Origin: Escallonia rubra
Lineage: Eukaryota > Streptophyta > Magnoliopsida > Escalloniales > Escalloniaceae
Length of the DNA: 64,000 bases
Assembly: GCA_033065855.1 (NCBI GenBank)
Contig: JAVXUO010002324.1
Coordinates: forward strand, 1 to 64,000
Reading direction: 5' to 3'
The notes under the pieces were generated by a model. The model saw only the letters and a list, made by a program, of their open reading frames with translations. It made no database searches and had not been told where the DNA came from. The position numbers and the translations under genes are program-made. This document shows, piece by piece, positions 9,377 to 18,723 of the stretch. The stretch's first letter is position 1. The number at the start of each line of letters is the position of its first letter.

Positions 9377-11664
9377 GTGGGACTCAGATTTGTAGGTTGT
9401 GTTGTGTGACAAGATGAAATTATATACATATGGATAGGTAAGTAATAAGGTGAGATGAATGTGTGAGCATGTGTGTGAGTATTGGGTATGTGAGTGTGGG
9501 ATGTAAACTTGTGGAGTGGTTTCGGGTAGAGATGAAGAAGAAGATGTTGCACAGAGACAGGGAAAAGCTTTTGATTTTAAAATTGAACTTAAAAGATATC
9601 CTATTCCAGCAGTTTCTTTCCAAAATTTTAAGATATATCAAGAAATTTATTTGCACAAAACTCAAAAGTGTAACTTATATTATGTTTGAAAGATCTACAC
9701 ACAGGAAAAAGTTTAGATTTTTCTGAGGTTGGGAAGCGTGCTAACTAATTTTATCCGAACAAGAGATTGTATTTTAAAATAGTAAATTAAGTTATTAAAT
9801 TATGATAATTTTAGAATAGCCTTATGTAGCTAAGATAACGTATATTCCAGAGTTTCAAAAGCTTTTAAAGTCGTTTGCTATTTTTAACGTTATTAACAGC
9901 GTAGCGCTCGATCAGATATCGCGTAACACTTCACTATTACAATAGTTTATTAAACTATTTTTAAAGACCTTTTATGGGAAGATTTAGACAAAGTACAAAA
10001 CTAAAAATTCCCTTATTTTTATGAAATCTTCAACGTGACATTTTATGTGATTTTTCTGGGCATGGCAAATGTTTCGAACAATTTTATTTTTAAAATAGGT
10101 TTTTGAATTATTTAACATAGTAAAAAAAATTATTTTTAGCCTTGAATTTTATAGTGATCTAAAATTACTGCGATGCTTGAGTGTCTGAAATTTTGTGGTA
10201 TTTCAATGTCGTTTGATATATTTTTGAAAGAGGAACGTTAACATTCAGATTAAGGAGCGGTTTAGGTTTGCGAACAGAAACTTCCCAGAATGGCTATTTT
10301 TATCCGAAAACTCACCTAGTCATTTAAAAATATTTTTTGAGTAAATTCTGGGTGTGTAATGGTATGTTAGGCGTCGGGGGTAAAATGGTAATTTTACGCA
10401 AGTTTAGGGGTATTTTTGTAATTTCACTCGCTTGGGAAAATTTAGCACCTAGGCATAATTGAATGGTAACAAATAACATTCAGACGATTTATTGTTTAGG
10501 TTCTGATAGACAAGAGCTTGGCAGACTTGGGAACCAGAACCGCCTAACTATCCAAGGTAAGTACTCCTGCCATATTTCTCCGTATACCCTATTTTTCGTT
10601 TATGTATATGTATAAATGATTTGTTTCAATTAGAAGTTTTAAAACCTTTCACACGCTACTGCTTTCATGTAAATTGGTTGATGAGAAAATGCATTAAAAA
10701 TGCCATGGAATGTTTCTATGAGTAGTGTTTTAAAGTTAGCTTATGTTGAATGAGACGGTATTACTGGCTTGGTTGTTGCGCCCCATATCCACCGGAGAAA
10801 GTTGGATTGTTGGGTCCTGGTCAACGGGACGATACGTTGACACACAGTACTGTTACTCGTGGTTCGCCCTTGCGTCGACAATAATATGTATCTCGGACGA
10901 AGGAGGGATTGTGGGCCCTAGTCAGGGGGTGTGTACCTTAACCTAATCATATTTATCCCGGATGGAGTAGGGATTATGGGCCCTAGTCAGGGGAGAATGT
11001 ATGCTGACCGTAACATACTTAAGTTATGATGAACTGTGATAGTTGTTAATGAGCCTTCTTAATGTCATGCTCTTGTTCTGAGAATCTTGGATGAATTGTT
11101 TTCATAAAGTATATATATGTATAGTATCTTCTGTGAAAATGTTTACCAGTTTTAATTGAAGTGAAACCATGGCATGTTTTTATGAATCCCAAAACCTATT
11201 TTAGGGATATGGTATGTGTATTTACTGGGCCTCAAGCTCACTCTTTTAAATATATTTTTTAGGCAATTATCTAGATGGAATCTGCACTGATGAGGGTCAC
11301 GAGGATGTAGATGCGGTAGACAACTGTTATAAGAGTTGTAATCCTCTTAGATTATTTAATAAATCATTGGGTGGTATGCTAGTACTATATTTGTAATTTG
11401 ATATTTTTCGGAGCTTAGATCTCCACCGGATTTAAGTGGTCTATATTAGTTGTTAAATACAAAAATGCCATTGGAGATTTATGTGAGAAATTATAAGTGT
11501 GATTTTAGAAATATTATTAAGGATATAGTTTTAAATTACTTGGTTATAGATTTTTGTGTACATGTTGTAGTAAGGCCTGGCAGAGCCCGGGTGGATGTTC
11601 GGATGGGCCTGCGGCCAGTCACGGGCCAAGCTCACGGGCTCACCTGTGGGTTCGGGTCGGTACA

Positions 11665-11669
11665 CCATT
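11665..11669. other. 5-bp target duplication of solo LTR, right
   Basis: CCATT, identical to 7945-7949. The hAT-like sequence resumes directly after it. Confidence 0.85.
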
Positions 11670-12221
11670 GGTATGGACGGTTCGGTTTGGTCGGTTTAGA
11701 CGGTTCGGTTTATTCGGTTTTAACAATTCGGTTTGCGCTCACTTAAAGACGTTGTTCCTTTGCACACTACTATTGGATCTAATAATAATAAAAATTTGAA
11801 GTTACTTTTTTTTCCAAATTGCATATAATCTTGTTAAAATTGATATATAAGTACTCATTGATGTATGTGAAAGAATGAGTAAATATAGAATAGATATCGG
11901 TCACGAATTTTTTGTGTTATAAGTATTCTCATCATTTTCTTTTCTTTTAACATTCAAGGTTTGTTTATTTGGATTTTCTTTCTACCAAATATGTGAAATT
12001 GTCAATGAATGTTACTAAAAATATATTAACATATCATAGGTCAGTTTGGTTCGGTTTGGAATCAGTTTAAAAAATGTGAACTATGAACCGAATCGAACCA
12101 AGGTCGGTTTAAAAAATGTGAAACTGAACCGTTAAGATGTTTGGATGGTTCGGATTGGATTGGTTCGGTTGGAGGGATTCAGATCGGTTTATCCGGTTTG
12201 GTGCTCATTCCTAGCGGCAGC

Positions 12222-12686
12222 AGTAACCTACCCACCTTTACTATTCTGAGAGTTATCTCATCCCTCTATCTATTTTCTTTCCCTTTCACACACAACACAC
12301 TGCACTCAATTCTTCTGTGATGGTGGCTAACTGGTCTCTAATTTCAAACAATTAGGCTATGCACGAAAGTTGATGGTGGTGATCAGGTGGTTTGAGGGGG
12401 GGGGGGGGCAGACAAAGTGTTTGTGTGTGTGTCTTTTTGTGCCTATGTTGGTGGATGCTGGTGGTAAGAACGTGGTGTTGATAAGTGGTTGAAGGGTGGG
12501 TAAGGGATTGTGTGGTGGTGGAAAGTCGCTAGAAAGGTGGGACAAGTGTGGTGGTGGGGTTAGGGGTTGGGGGCAGTGTGTAGTGACGCAAAAGTCAAGG
12601 ATACACAAGGGCCCATTGACACAAGTGTTGTTATCAATATACTGCTAGCTTATATCCAAAATAATTGATCAGGTTAAAGCCCACAA

Positions 12687-12687
<1 letters not shown>
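12222..12687. other. No gene; poly-G and one CACTA-like unit
   Basis: A run of 13 G lies at 12396-12408 in a TG/GGT-rich stretch. At 12575-12632 one unit resembles the 7149 array (TACACAAGGGCCCATTGACA and AAGTGTTGTTAT). The minus-strand 83-codon frame here is proline-rich low complexity. Confidence 0.5.

Positions 12688-12730
<43 letters not shown>
12688..12730. repeat. Compound microsatellite (CT)n(CA)n
   Basis: About 11 CT units are followed by about 10 CA units. Such tracts are common in plant 5' leaders, but no gene start can be fixed downstream. Confidence 0.95.
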
Positions 12731-13009
12731 TCAAACAAACACGATGCAGCCTCTCTGTCTCACTCTGCGATATCCGCCACTGCTCTTCCCTCTACCGCTG
12801 TCACTGTCACTTCTCTTCCAGATTCCACTGCCCTCCTCTGCGGCGCTGCACTCTGTTGCTGCCACCATAGTATTAAGTATGAGATCCTTCTGTCTGTTCT
12901 ATTGTCAATCACAAACACCACCACGCCACACTTCCGTTCTTCTTCTTCTTCTCTTTCTTTTTCATTCAATCTCACACACAATTAGTATAAGATATAACGT
13001 CTATAGTCA

Positions 13010-13390
13010 ATGGGTTTCAGATCTCACCGTCTTTCTTCATACAACACGAAATGTCGCCCAGGTATCGTCTCTTGCTTGCTTCTCTTGTTCTCAATTCTTC
13101 ATTTCTTTTTCTCTCATTTAAACCATTTTCGCTTGTAGTCCCTTTGTTCATTGTCAAAGAGAATGGCCCCAAATTTGATCTACCTTCTTACCGCTATCAC
13201 CAATCTTAGTTAGGGTATTTGATGTCTCACACATATATGTCATGTATCTGGTTTTTAATTCTCTATCTCTAATTTGATATATTTCTTGGAAATTTAGGAC
13301 CATTCAATTAATTTCACCACCAATTTCAGATTACTTTAAGTTGCATCTTTTTTCTCAATGTCTCAATTTTGCATTTTGGTCAATTTGACT
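13010..13390 (+). repeat. Tandem duplication, copy 1 (381-bp unit)
   Basis: The block starting ATGGGTTTCAGATCTCACCG is repeated head-to-tail at 13391 with a constant shift of 381 bases and only scattered differences. The similarity suggests a fairly recent local duplication. Both copies hold a short frame starting MGFRSHRLSS that I do not recognise. Confidence 0.92.
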
Positions 13391-13767
13391 ATGGGTTTCA
13401 GATCTCACCGTCTTTCTTCATACAACATGAAATGTTGCCCAGGCATCGTCTTTTCCTTGCTTCTCTTGTTCTCAATTCTTCATTTCTTCTTCTCTCATTT
13501 AAACTGTTTTTGCTTGTAGTCCCTTTGTTCATTGTCAAAGAGAATGGCCCCAAATTTGATCTACCTTCTTACCGCTATCACCAATCTTAGTTAGGGTATT
13601 TGATGTCTCACACATATATGTCAGGTATCTGGTTTTTAATTCTCTATCTCTAATTTGATATATTTCTTGGAAATTTAGGACCAATCAATTAATTTCACCA
13701 CCAATTTCAGATTACTGTAAGTTGCATCTTTTTTCTCAATGTCTCAATTTTGCATTTTGGTCAATTT
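13391..13767 (+). repeat. Tandem duplication, copy 2
   Basis: Matches 13010-13386. Similarity stops at about 13767, where the second copy continues into unique sequence leading to the eS8 pseudogene. It may be duplicated leader or first-intron sequence of that pseudogene, but this is inference. Confidence 0.92.
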
Positions 13768-14110
13768 CATGAGCTCTTGTCTTCGTTCAAAGTTATCCAT
13801 TGATAGAATAACTTGAGTGAATTCATCTCTATACAGTCATTTAATTTTTATCAGCTTAATTAGTTAATGGGTTGTGAATGTTTGCATTGGGTTGAATTAG
13901 CGGCTGATTGACCACATTCTTTGTAGGTGTGAAGTTGCTATCACAAACACAAAACCAGGCAATTCTCTATTGGTTTAATGTTTATGTTAAATTGTTAGAC
14001 CAAAAGGATTAAGAAGTAGAAAATTTGTTAGCCTAAGCGATTAGACCAAAGGTATTAACAAGTAAGATCTGCAAGAATCCACAAAAAGGAACCAGTTGGT
14101 AGTAAACCAG
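13768..14110 (+). other. Sequence between the duplication and the eS8 match
   Basis: A pyrimidine-rich TTTGTAG near 13920, followed by GTGTGAAGTTGC and ACACAAAACCA, could be a decayed acceptor and the YELG..ANTK exon of eS8. The match is too weak to call. Confidence 0.3.
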
Positions 14111-14370
14111 AAGAAAGTTCGGAGTATTAGGGTTCATGGTGGGAATGTGAAGTGGCGTGCCTTGAGGTTGGATACAGGTAACTTCCCTAGGGGCAGTGAG
14201 TCTATGACAAGAAAGGCTAGACTTTTGGATGTGGTTTATAACGCATCGAACAATGTGTTGGTTAGGGCCCAGACCTTACTGAAGGGAGCATTATTCATAT
14301 CGATGTTGCACCATTTAAGCAGTATTATCTTCAGCACTACAGTCTTGACATTGGTTGCAGAAGAATCCGT
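14111..14370 (+). pseudogene. RPS8: Ribosomal protein eS8 pseudogene, central part
   Basis: The plus strand encodes [20 protein letters not shown], then [20 protein letters not shown] and [20 protein letters not shown]. This is a clear match to the conserved core of plant 40S ribosomal protein eS8 (remembered as [20 protein letters not shown]). After about 14293 the match continues in another frame as [20 protein letters not shown], so one base appears to have been lost there. A stop follows soon after the IGCRR residues (about 14366-14376), where IGRKKK is expected. eS8 normally sits in the small-subunit body. The N-terminal exon is not found, and the C-terminal part lies 3.3 kb away at 17665, beyond inserted repeats. 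It is a pseudogene, not a functional locus. Confidence 0.9.
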
Positions 14371-14689
14371 TGATTCGAGGAAAAAAAAGGGATGTATTGG
14401 AGTCTTTGTCAAACATTTTGTGGGACATGTTTTGCTGTTTTTGGACTATACCTTTTTAGTGCTTACAATGATGCACGCTAAAAAGATTGTTAGATTAATA
14501 CAAGCTTCAGTGTGCTTCAACACCTATTGCTTCAACATTTTGCATTATTTGGTGGTTTTGAGTATTAAAGAGGACTTGCATTTTGTAATGTTACGACCAA
14601 ATAGTTTAGAAATGATAAAATCACAAAACTTTTCTCCCCTCTCATTCGGCATTACAATACATGCTTAAACGTTATATATATATATACAC
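14371..14689 (+). other. No gene; probable decayed intron of the eS8 pseudogene
   Basis: AT-rich sequence without a recognised domain. The long frame starting at 14096 runs through it out of frame with eS8, so its C-terminal half is not real protein. Confidence 0.45.
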
Positions 14690-15466
14690 ATCATGCCAAG
14701 GAAAGTGAGTTCGTACTTATGTGGAGGTGCCACAAAGGCTGCAGTCCGTGTCAGCTTCCAAGTATGCAAAGTGAGAGACAGCAAGGACGGAGTAAGGGCT
14801 GAGAGCAAGGCTTCCCAGACAGGCCGTGAGGAATGGCAGTGCTGTGAAGGCAAAGCTAAGACGAACAGGGTCGGCAGTCAATAGTCCAAGTCAGGGTCCG
14901 AGTCGAGGTCCAAGTCAGGGTCCGATGTTACGATCTTAACTTATATCAAATTTTATGTTTCTCTCTCTAGAATCCAAGAGCTCTCAAATTCTAGAGTGAG
15001 AAAGTGATTTTTGTGAGAATGAAGAAGATGTCCTTTTTGAGTTGTAAAGTTCACTATTAATAGGAAACAGTGTGCTTATGTCATAAAGTGCCACATGTCG
15101 TCCCCTGGGAGTGACACGTCACCAGGGGGTCCCAAAATACCGGTTCTCCGTTGGACTGCAGGTTCCCAAATTTGTGTTGCCTGCCTCGCACAGCGTCGCT
15201 CTACCTGTCTGAGAAGACTGACCATACCATGACGGCATGATCAGAGTAAACCCGTTGCCCCAGCCACCAATCCAAGACCTTACTGAATCCCACGAGGTGC
15301 GTCAAGAGACATGCAGTGAACCTGACAGTGGTGAGGCTTACCCCTGTAGCCAACTACCAGGCGGACTAGGCGCGATGCCCTCCGAGGACCTGCTCCCGTC
15401 CCGGAGTGACCCGGGGGTCATTGCCCTGGTGGTGTCGGTGATCAATGGTAACATGAGTGTGTATCG

Positions 15467-15662
15467 CCGAAGCCCCCTGTGACTGTGACGGCGATGGCTA
15501 TAAGGTTGTGAGCCCATCCCGATACGAGGGCCGAAGCCCCCCCTTTGATTGAGACGGCGATGGCTATAAGGTTGTGAGCCCATCCCGGTACGAGGGCCGA
15601 AGCCCCCCCTTTGATTGAGACGGCGATGGCTATAAGGTTGTGAGCCCATCCTGGTAGCATGC
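15467..15662 (+). repeat. 66-bp tandem array, three units
   Basis: Units start CCGAAGCCCC at 15467, 15531 and 15597. Each contains GACGGCGATGGCTATAAGG and GTGAGCCCATCC. Units 2 and 3 are almost identical. Confidence 0.95.
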
Positions 15663-15674
15663 AACATGATTGTG

Positions 15675-15960
15675 GCGCATGGGCGCGGTGCCTATAGCAC
15701 AAGACAATACCTGGTGTCGGGGGTACACGTTACGAAAGTGGCGCGGCGACGATCGTTGCGAAGCAATACTTGGTGCCGGGGCACGTATCATGATGATGGC
15801 GCAAGGGCGCGGTGACGAACGTCGGGGAACAATATTTGGTGCCGGGGCACCTATCATGAGAATGGCACAAGGGCGCGGCGAGGAACGTCGCGGAGCAATA
15901 TTTGGTGCCCGGGCACCTATCATGAGAATGGCGCAAGGGCGCGGGTCGGGTGTCTCGAAG
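15675..15960 (+). repeat. Second 66-bp tandem array, different sequence
   Basis: Units begin GGGCGCGG at 15805, 15871 and 15937, exactly 66 bases apart, with less perfect units upstream. Each contains AATATTTGGTGCC, GGGCACCTATCATGA and AATGGCGCAA. It shares its period, but not its sequence, with the array at 15467. Confidence 0.9.
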
Positions 15961-16199
15961 ACAGGATGTGAGCTAAGTGTACCTGTCATAACAAGATAAC
16001 GAATGCAACATCTAGTAGTGACAAAGTTGGGGAGTGATGGTATGCGGTTGCCAATGATGGGTTGTTCGTTGGTGGCATGCGACTTTGGGTGATGGGCATC
16101 GCGGGAGCGGTGCGTGATCATGGGCGTCGGACGACAGACGTCACAGAGTTGATGTATGAATGTCCGTAAACATCGCGGAGGTGCAAAGACTCGAGAAAA

Positions 16200-17060
16200 T
16201 TAAATAAGTGCGCGCGAAGGGAGAGGCCATAGGCCAAAAATGGGGGGAAGGCCAAGGTCAACCCCTCCTGGTGGCCGAGGCCGACCCCTAGGCCTGGGGA
16301 AGGCCGAGGCCGATCCCCTGGGGTTGGCCAAGGCCAAAACGGTAGGTGTTTTGATGGACAAATACAAATTCGAAAGTTGCATCATAACGAGCGTGTTGAC
16401 GCAAATCGTACCTACATAACGAACGAGATGTCAAAGTCACGTGCAAAGCGTACGAAGCGAAAAAAGTGCGAAAAAGGGTTTGCGCGGATGGGTGAACCAC
16501 CGGGGGAAAATGGCCGGGGCCAACCCCTCCAGGAGGCCGAGGCCGACCCCCATGGCATGGGGAAGGCCGAGGCCGACCCCCTGGGGTTGGCCAAGGCCAT
16601 TTGGCCATCTTCCATTTTCGGAGCCCAAGGTCACTTCTCCTTTTGCGAACTTTGTGCGCGTCGTCGGTAGGTGTTTTGACAAGTAATGACAAATCCGAAA
16701 GTTGCGTTATGACGAGCGCGTTGCCAAGAATCATACCCACATAGCGATCAAGGTGCCAAGGTTACGTACGAAGCATACGAGGGGAAAGAAGTACGAAAAA
16801 GGGGTATGCGGGAAAGGGGTGAACCACCGGGGGAAAATGGCCGAGGCCAACCCATCCAGGAGGCCGAGGCTGACCCCCATGGCATGGGGAAGGCCGAGGC
16901 CGACCCCTTGGGGTTGTCCAAGGCCTTTTGCCCCATGACCCCGTTTCTCCAAATGTGCCGTCGGCCGATGTTTTTGATGAAATGGTGTTCGGATGGTCTT
17001 GGCATTACGAACGTGCTAGCGTTAGTGACGTCGACGAGAAAATAAAATGTCTAAGTCGCG
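16200..17060 (+). repeat. About 300-bp higher-order repeat with GGCCGAGGCCGACC core
   Basis: Large units begin near 16377, 16702 and 16985 (ACGAGCG..TTG.C..AATC) and include GTGAACCACCGGGGGAAAAT, then AGGAGGCCGAGGC. The core ATGGCATGGGGAAGGCCGAG is flanked by inverted copies of GGCC-rich sequence. A partial unit lies at 16212-16376. Overlapping frames on both strands here are repeat artefacts. Confidence 0.85.
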
Positions 17061-17210
17061 CACGAAGTGAGAAAAACACGTGTCTTGGGCGCGCGGGCGT
17101 TGACCCGTTTGATGCGTTGGAAAATTGACCGTTGACAATGTCGACGTGTTCGCGTGAAATGGGACCCCTATTGGGCCCTTGGGTACGACCAGAATAGGTT
17201 GGGAACAATA

Positions 17211-17213
<3 letters not shown>

Positions 17214-17253
<40 letters not shown>
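17214..17253. repeat. (TA)n microsatellite
   Basis: About 20 TA units at the right border of the GC-rich repeat element. Confidence 0.95.
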
Positions 17254-17256
<3 letters not shown>

Positions 17257-17477
17257 GATTCTTCCGTCAGATTCTATTTTCTATTTTTAAATTGACTTTT
17301 CTCAATGGAGTGTATTTTTTTGCCATAGAGGATATATCATTTCTACTTGCAACAATTTTCTTTTGACTTGCATCAATTTTGTGCTCCTTGTGTAAATTTA
17401 CGGCAAAATGTGTAGCAACCTTTCCTTCTTGTGTACCTCTCTCGATCCAGCATGCCTGAATTATAAGACCAATCATA

Positions 17478-18235
17478 AGTTAATTGTTGGTTGGCTGACA
17501 ATCTATAATTCTTTTGCATTTTTTGTCAGGTGTGACTTCGAGATGCCAAGATTTGCAATGAGACTGATAAAGCTAGTTTATAAATTTCTTGTATGTATTC
17601 ATTTTACTTGACAAATACATATGTGGATTGCTACATTATGGTGTGCTAATTAATTGGCCCATAGGAGGTTGATGCGGCTCCAGAGGAGACAAAGAAGAGG
17701 AATCATGTCCCGAGGAAACTAGCGAAGCATAAAGAAGATCGCAGGCTTGAACCACACGTTGAAGAGCAATTTAAAAGTGGGAGCCTGTTGGCCGTTATTT
17801 CATCACGGCATGGGCAGTGCGGTCGTTATAACGAGTATGAATATTTTTCTCTGCTGGTGTTTATTATATTTTTTTTAGATTTAATTGTATCTTTGGATGA
17901 GACCGGATGTGAAGTGCTCATTTGGTAATCGTACCTGCATTTTATTTAGTCTGTTATACAGCTAAGAAATACCATAAGTACTGGTTATTAGCTGCCCTGA
18001 GATGGCAAAAAAGATATTTGTAGATGAAGCTTTTGATTTGTGAGATTAGATGGGTATTTATGAGAGATTATGATAAAACTAACTAGTTTATTACTATAAT
18101 GTTGATGTGATTGTATTACTATAATGTTAATGTCAGTCTAGACAAATGCTAACTGGTTTATTGTCCTTGTAATAGGTTAAATATACAACATATTGAAAGA
18201 GCAAGATCCTTGTATTCACAATTGGGCGCATGATA
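17478..18235 (+). repeat. Direct repeat S, copy 1
   Basis: From TAATTGTTGGTTGGCTGACA to GGGCGCATGATATG this segment aligns along its whole length with 24990-25665. It contains the C-terminal eS8 pseudo-exon. The nested gypsy element (18236-24989) lies exactly between the two copies. Confidence 0.9.
17665..17842 (+). pseudogene. RPS8: eS8 pseudogene, C-terminal exon (copy 1)
   Basis: After an ATAG acceptor the plus strand encodes [40 protein letters not shown] and [14 protein letters not shown]. It matches the remembered plant eS8 segment (EEAKKSNHVLRKLEKRQQGR, LDAHIEEQFSSGRL, ISSRPGQCGRADGY). The final GYILEGKELEFY part is missing: after QCGR the frame runs into [10 protein letters not shown] and then AT-rich sequence. 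Being in the same orientation as 14111-14370 and still preceded by intron-like sequence, it is probably the same gene copy, separated by a later insertion. Confidence 0.88.
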
Positions 18236-18544
18236 TGTATAACACCCCAAAACTCGAGGCTAGTTTTAAGGTAAAAATCCTAGCTGATTATTTGTTGGAA
18301 CTTTTGGGAGCGAATTCATTTAAGTTAGTATTAATCATTAGAACCCCTGTGTGGGTAAATTTTATTATTTAAAAATTTTCAGACTTAGATTTGGTATTTT
18401 ACTTATGACAGTGTAGTGACAATATGAATTGATTAACAGGTTAGTTGCTCTGATGATGACTGTCCATTTGGTTGTGAGATTATTATTGTCTTAGTGTAAA
18501 TGATCGAGTGAATGATTAACGCTTCGAATTTTTGTGGTGTTACA
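18236..18544 (+). repeat. 5' LTR of the short-LTR gypsy element
   Basis: Begins TGTATAACACCCCAAAACTC and ends GTGGTGTTACA. It aligns with 22055-22180 joined to 24810-24985. Confidence 0.85.
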
Positions 18545-18546
18545 GC

Positions 18547-18558
18547 TGCTATCAAAGC
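18547..18558 (+). other. Primer-binding-site-like sequence
   Basis: TGCTATCAAAGC matches the tRNA-Met type TGGTATCAGAGC at 10 of 12 bases and lies two bases after the 5' LTR. Confidence 0.6.
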
Positions 18559-18718
18559 ATAGGTATCACGATTCTATAGACTTGTACCTAAGTTATGAGA
18601 GTGGGGTAGGATGATGGTAAAATTAGGGAGTCTATCCTTAATTTCTAATTGCATTGCGCTTCTGGCACGTGATCGTATAAATTTGACAATCGTTATCTAT
18701 ACTAGTATAACACGCACT

Positions 18719-18723
18719 CGTGG
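18719..18723. other. 5-bp target duplication, left
   Basis: CGTGG, repeated at 21594-21598. Confidence 0.9.

Larger units (their letters stand above)
7950..11664 (+). mobile_element. Solo LTR of a long-LTR Ty3/gypsy family
   Basis: The 3715-bp block starts TGTAATACACCGAACC and ends GGTTCGGGTCGGTACA, with CCATT on both sides. It is co-linear with the solo LTRs at 18724-21593 and 22181-24804 (both minus) and the split LTR at 50670-61141. Shared landmarks are AATGGTATGTTAGGCGTCGGGGG near 10360 (given here only in part as GGTATGTTAGGCG), a duplicated GGTCCTGGTCAACGGGAC-type block (about 10810-11000) and GGGCCTGCGGCCAGTCACGG near the end. No internal retroelement sequence is present, so it is a solo LTR left by LTR-LTR recombination. 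It is the longest of the four, partly from internal tandem repeats near 8980-9160. Confidence 0.88.
7843..12213. mobile_element. hAT-like non-autonomous element, split by a solo LTR
   Basis: The ends read TAGGGGTGAGTGCGGGTTGG inwards from the left and TAGGAATGAGCACCAAACCG inwards from the right, an imperfect terminal inverted repeat. The flanking 8-mers GCGACAGT (7835-7842) and GCGGCAGC (12214-12221) match at 6 of 8 bases with two transitions, as for an old 8-bp hAT duplication. Subterminal regions are dense in GGTTCGGTTTGG-type motifs on both strands, a habit of plant hAT-like MITEs. Without the nested LTR (7950-11664) and its extra CCATT, the element is about 650 bp. No transposase is seen. 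Confidence 0.65.
14690..17213 (+). repeat. Unclassified GC-rich repeat element with tandem arrays, copy 1
   Basis: From CATGCCAAGGAAAGTGAG and TATGTGGAGGTGCCAC onward this block aligns with 28545-29290: shared GGAGTAAGGGCTGAGAGCAA, ATTCTAGAGTGAGAAAGT, TACCTGTCTGAGAAGACT. Its 3' half is built of three tandem arrays. No coding domain is found. The layout (a conserved leader plus diverse GC-rich tandem arrays) recalls non-coding tails of Tat-type retrotransposons or a non-autonomous LTR element, but no LTRs or target duplication were found. It separates the two parts of the eS8 pseudogene, so it inserted after that gene was present. Confidence 0.55.

Noticed and set aside
8770-9552. 260-codon minus-strand frame
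   Set aside because: Low-complexity frame opposite TG-rich tandem repeats within a solo LTR, with no domain.
14400-14668. Second half of the frame starting at 14096 as protein
   Set aside because: After the eS8 match shifts frame, the remaining residues match nothing and are AT-rich noise.
15630-16121. 163-codon minus-strand frame and its neighbours
   Set aside because: Generated by the 66-bp arrays; the same peptide repeats unit by unit.
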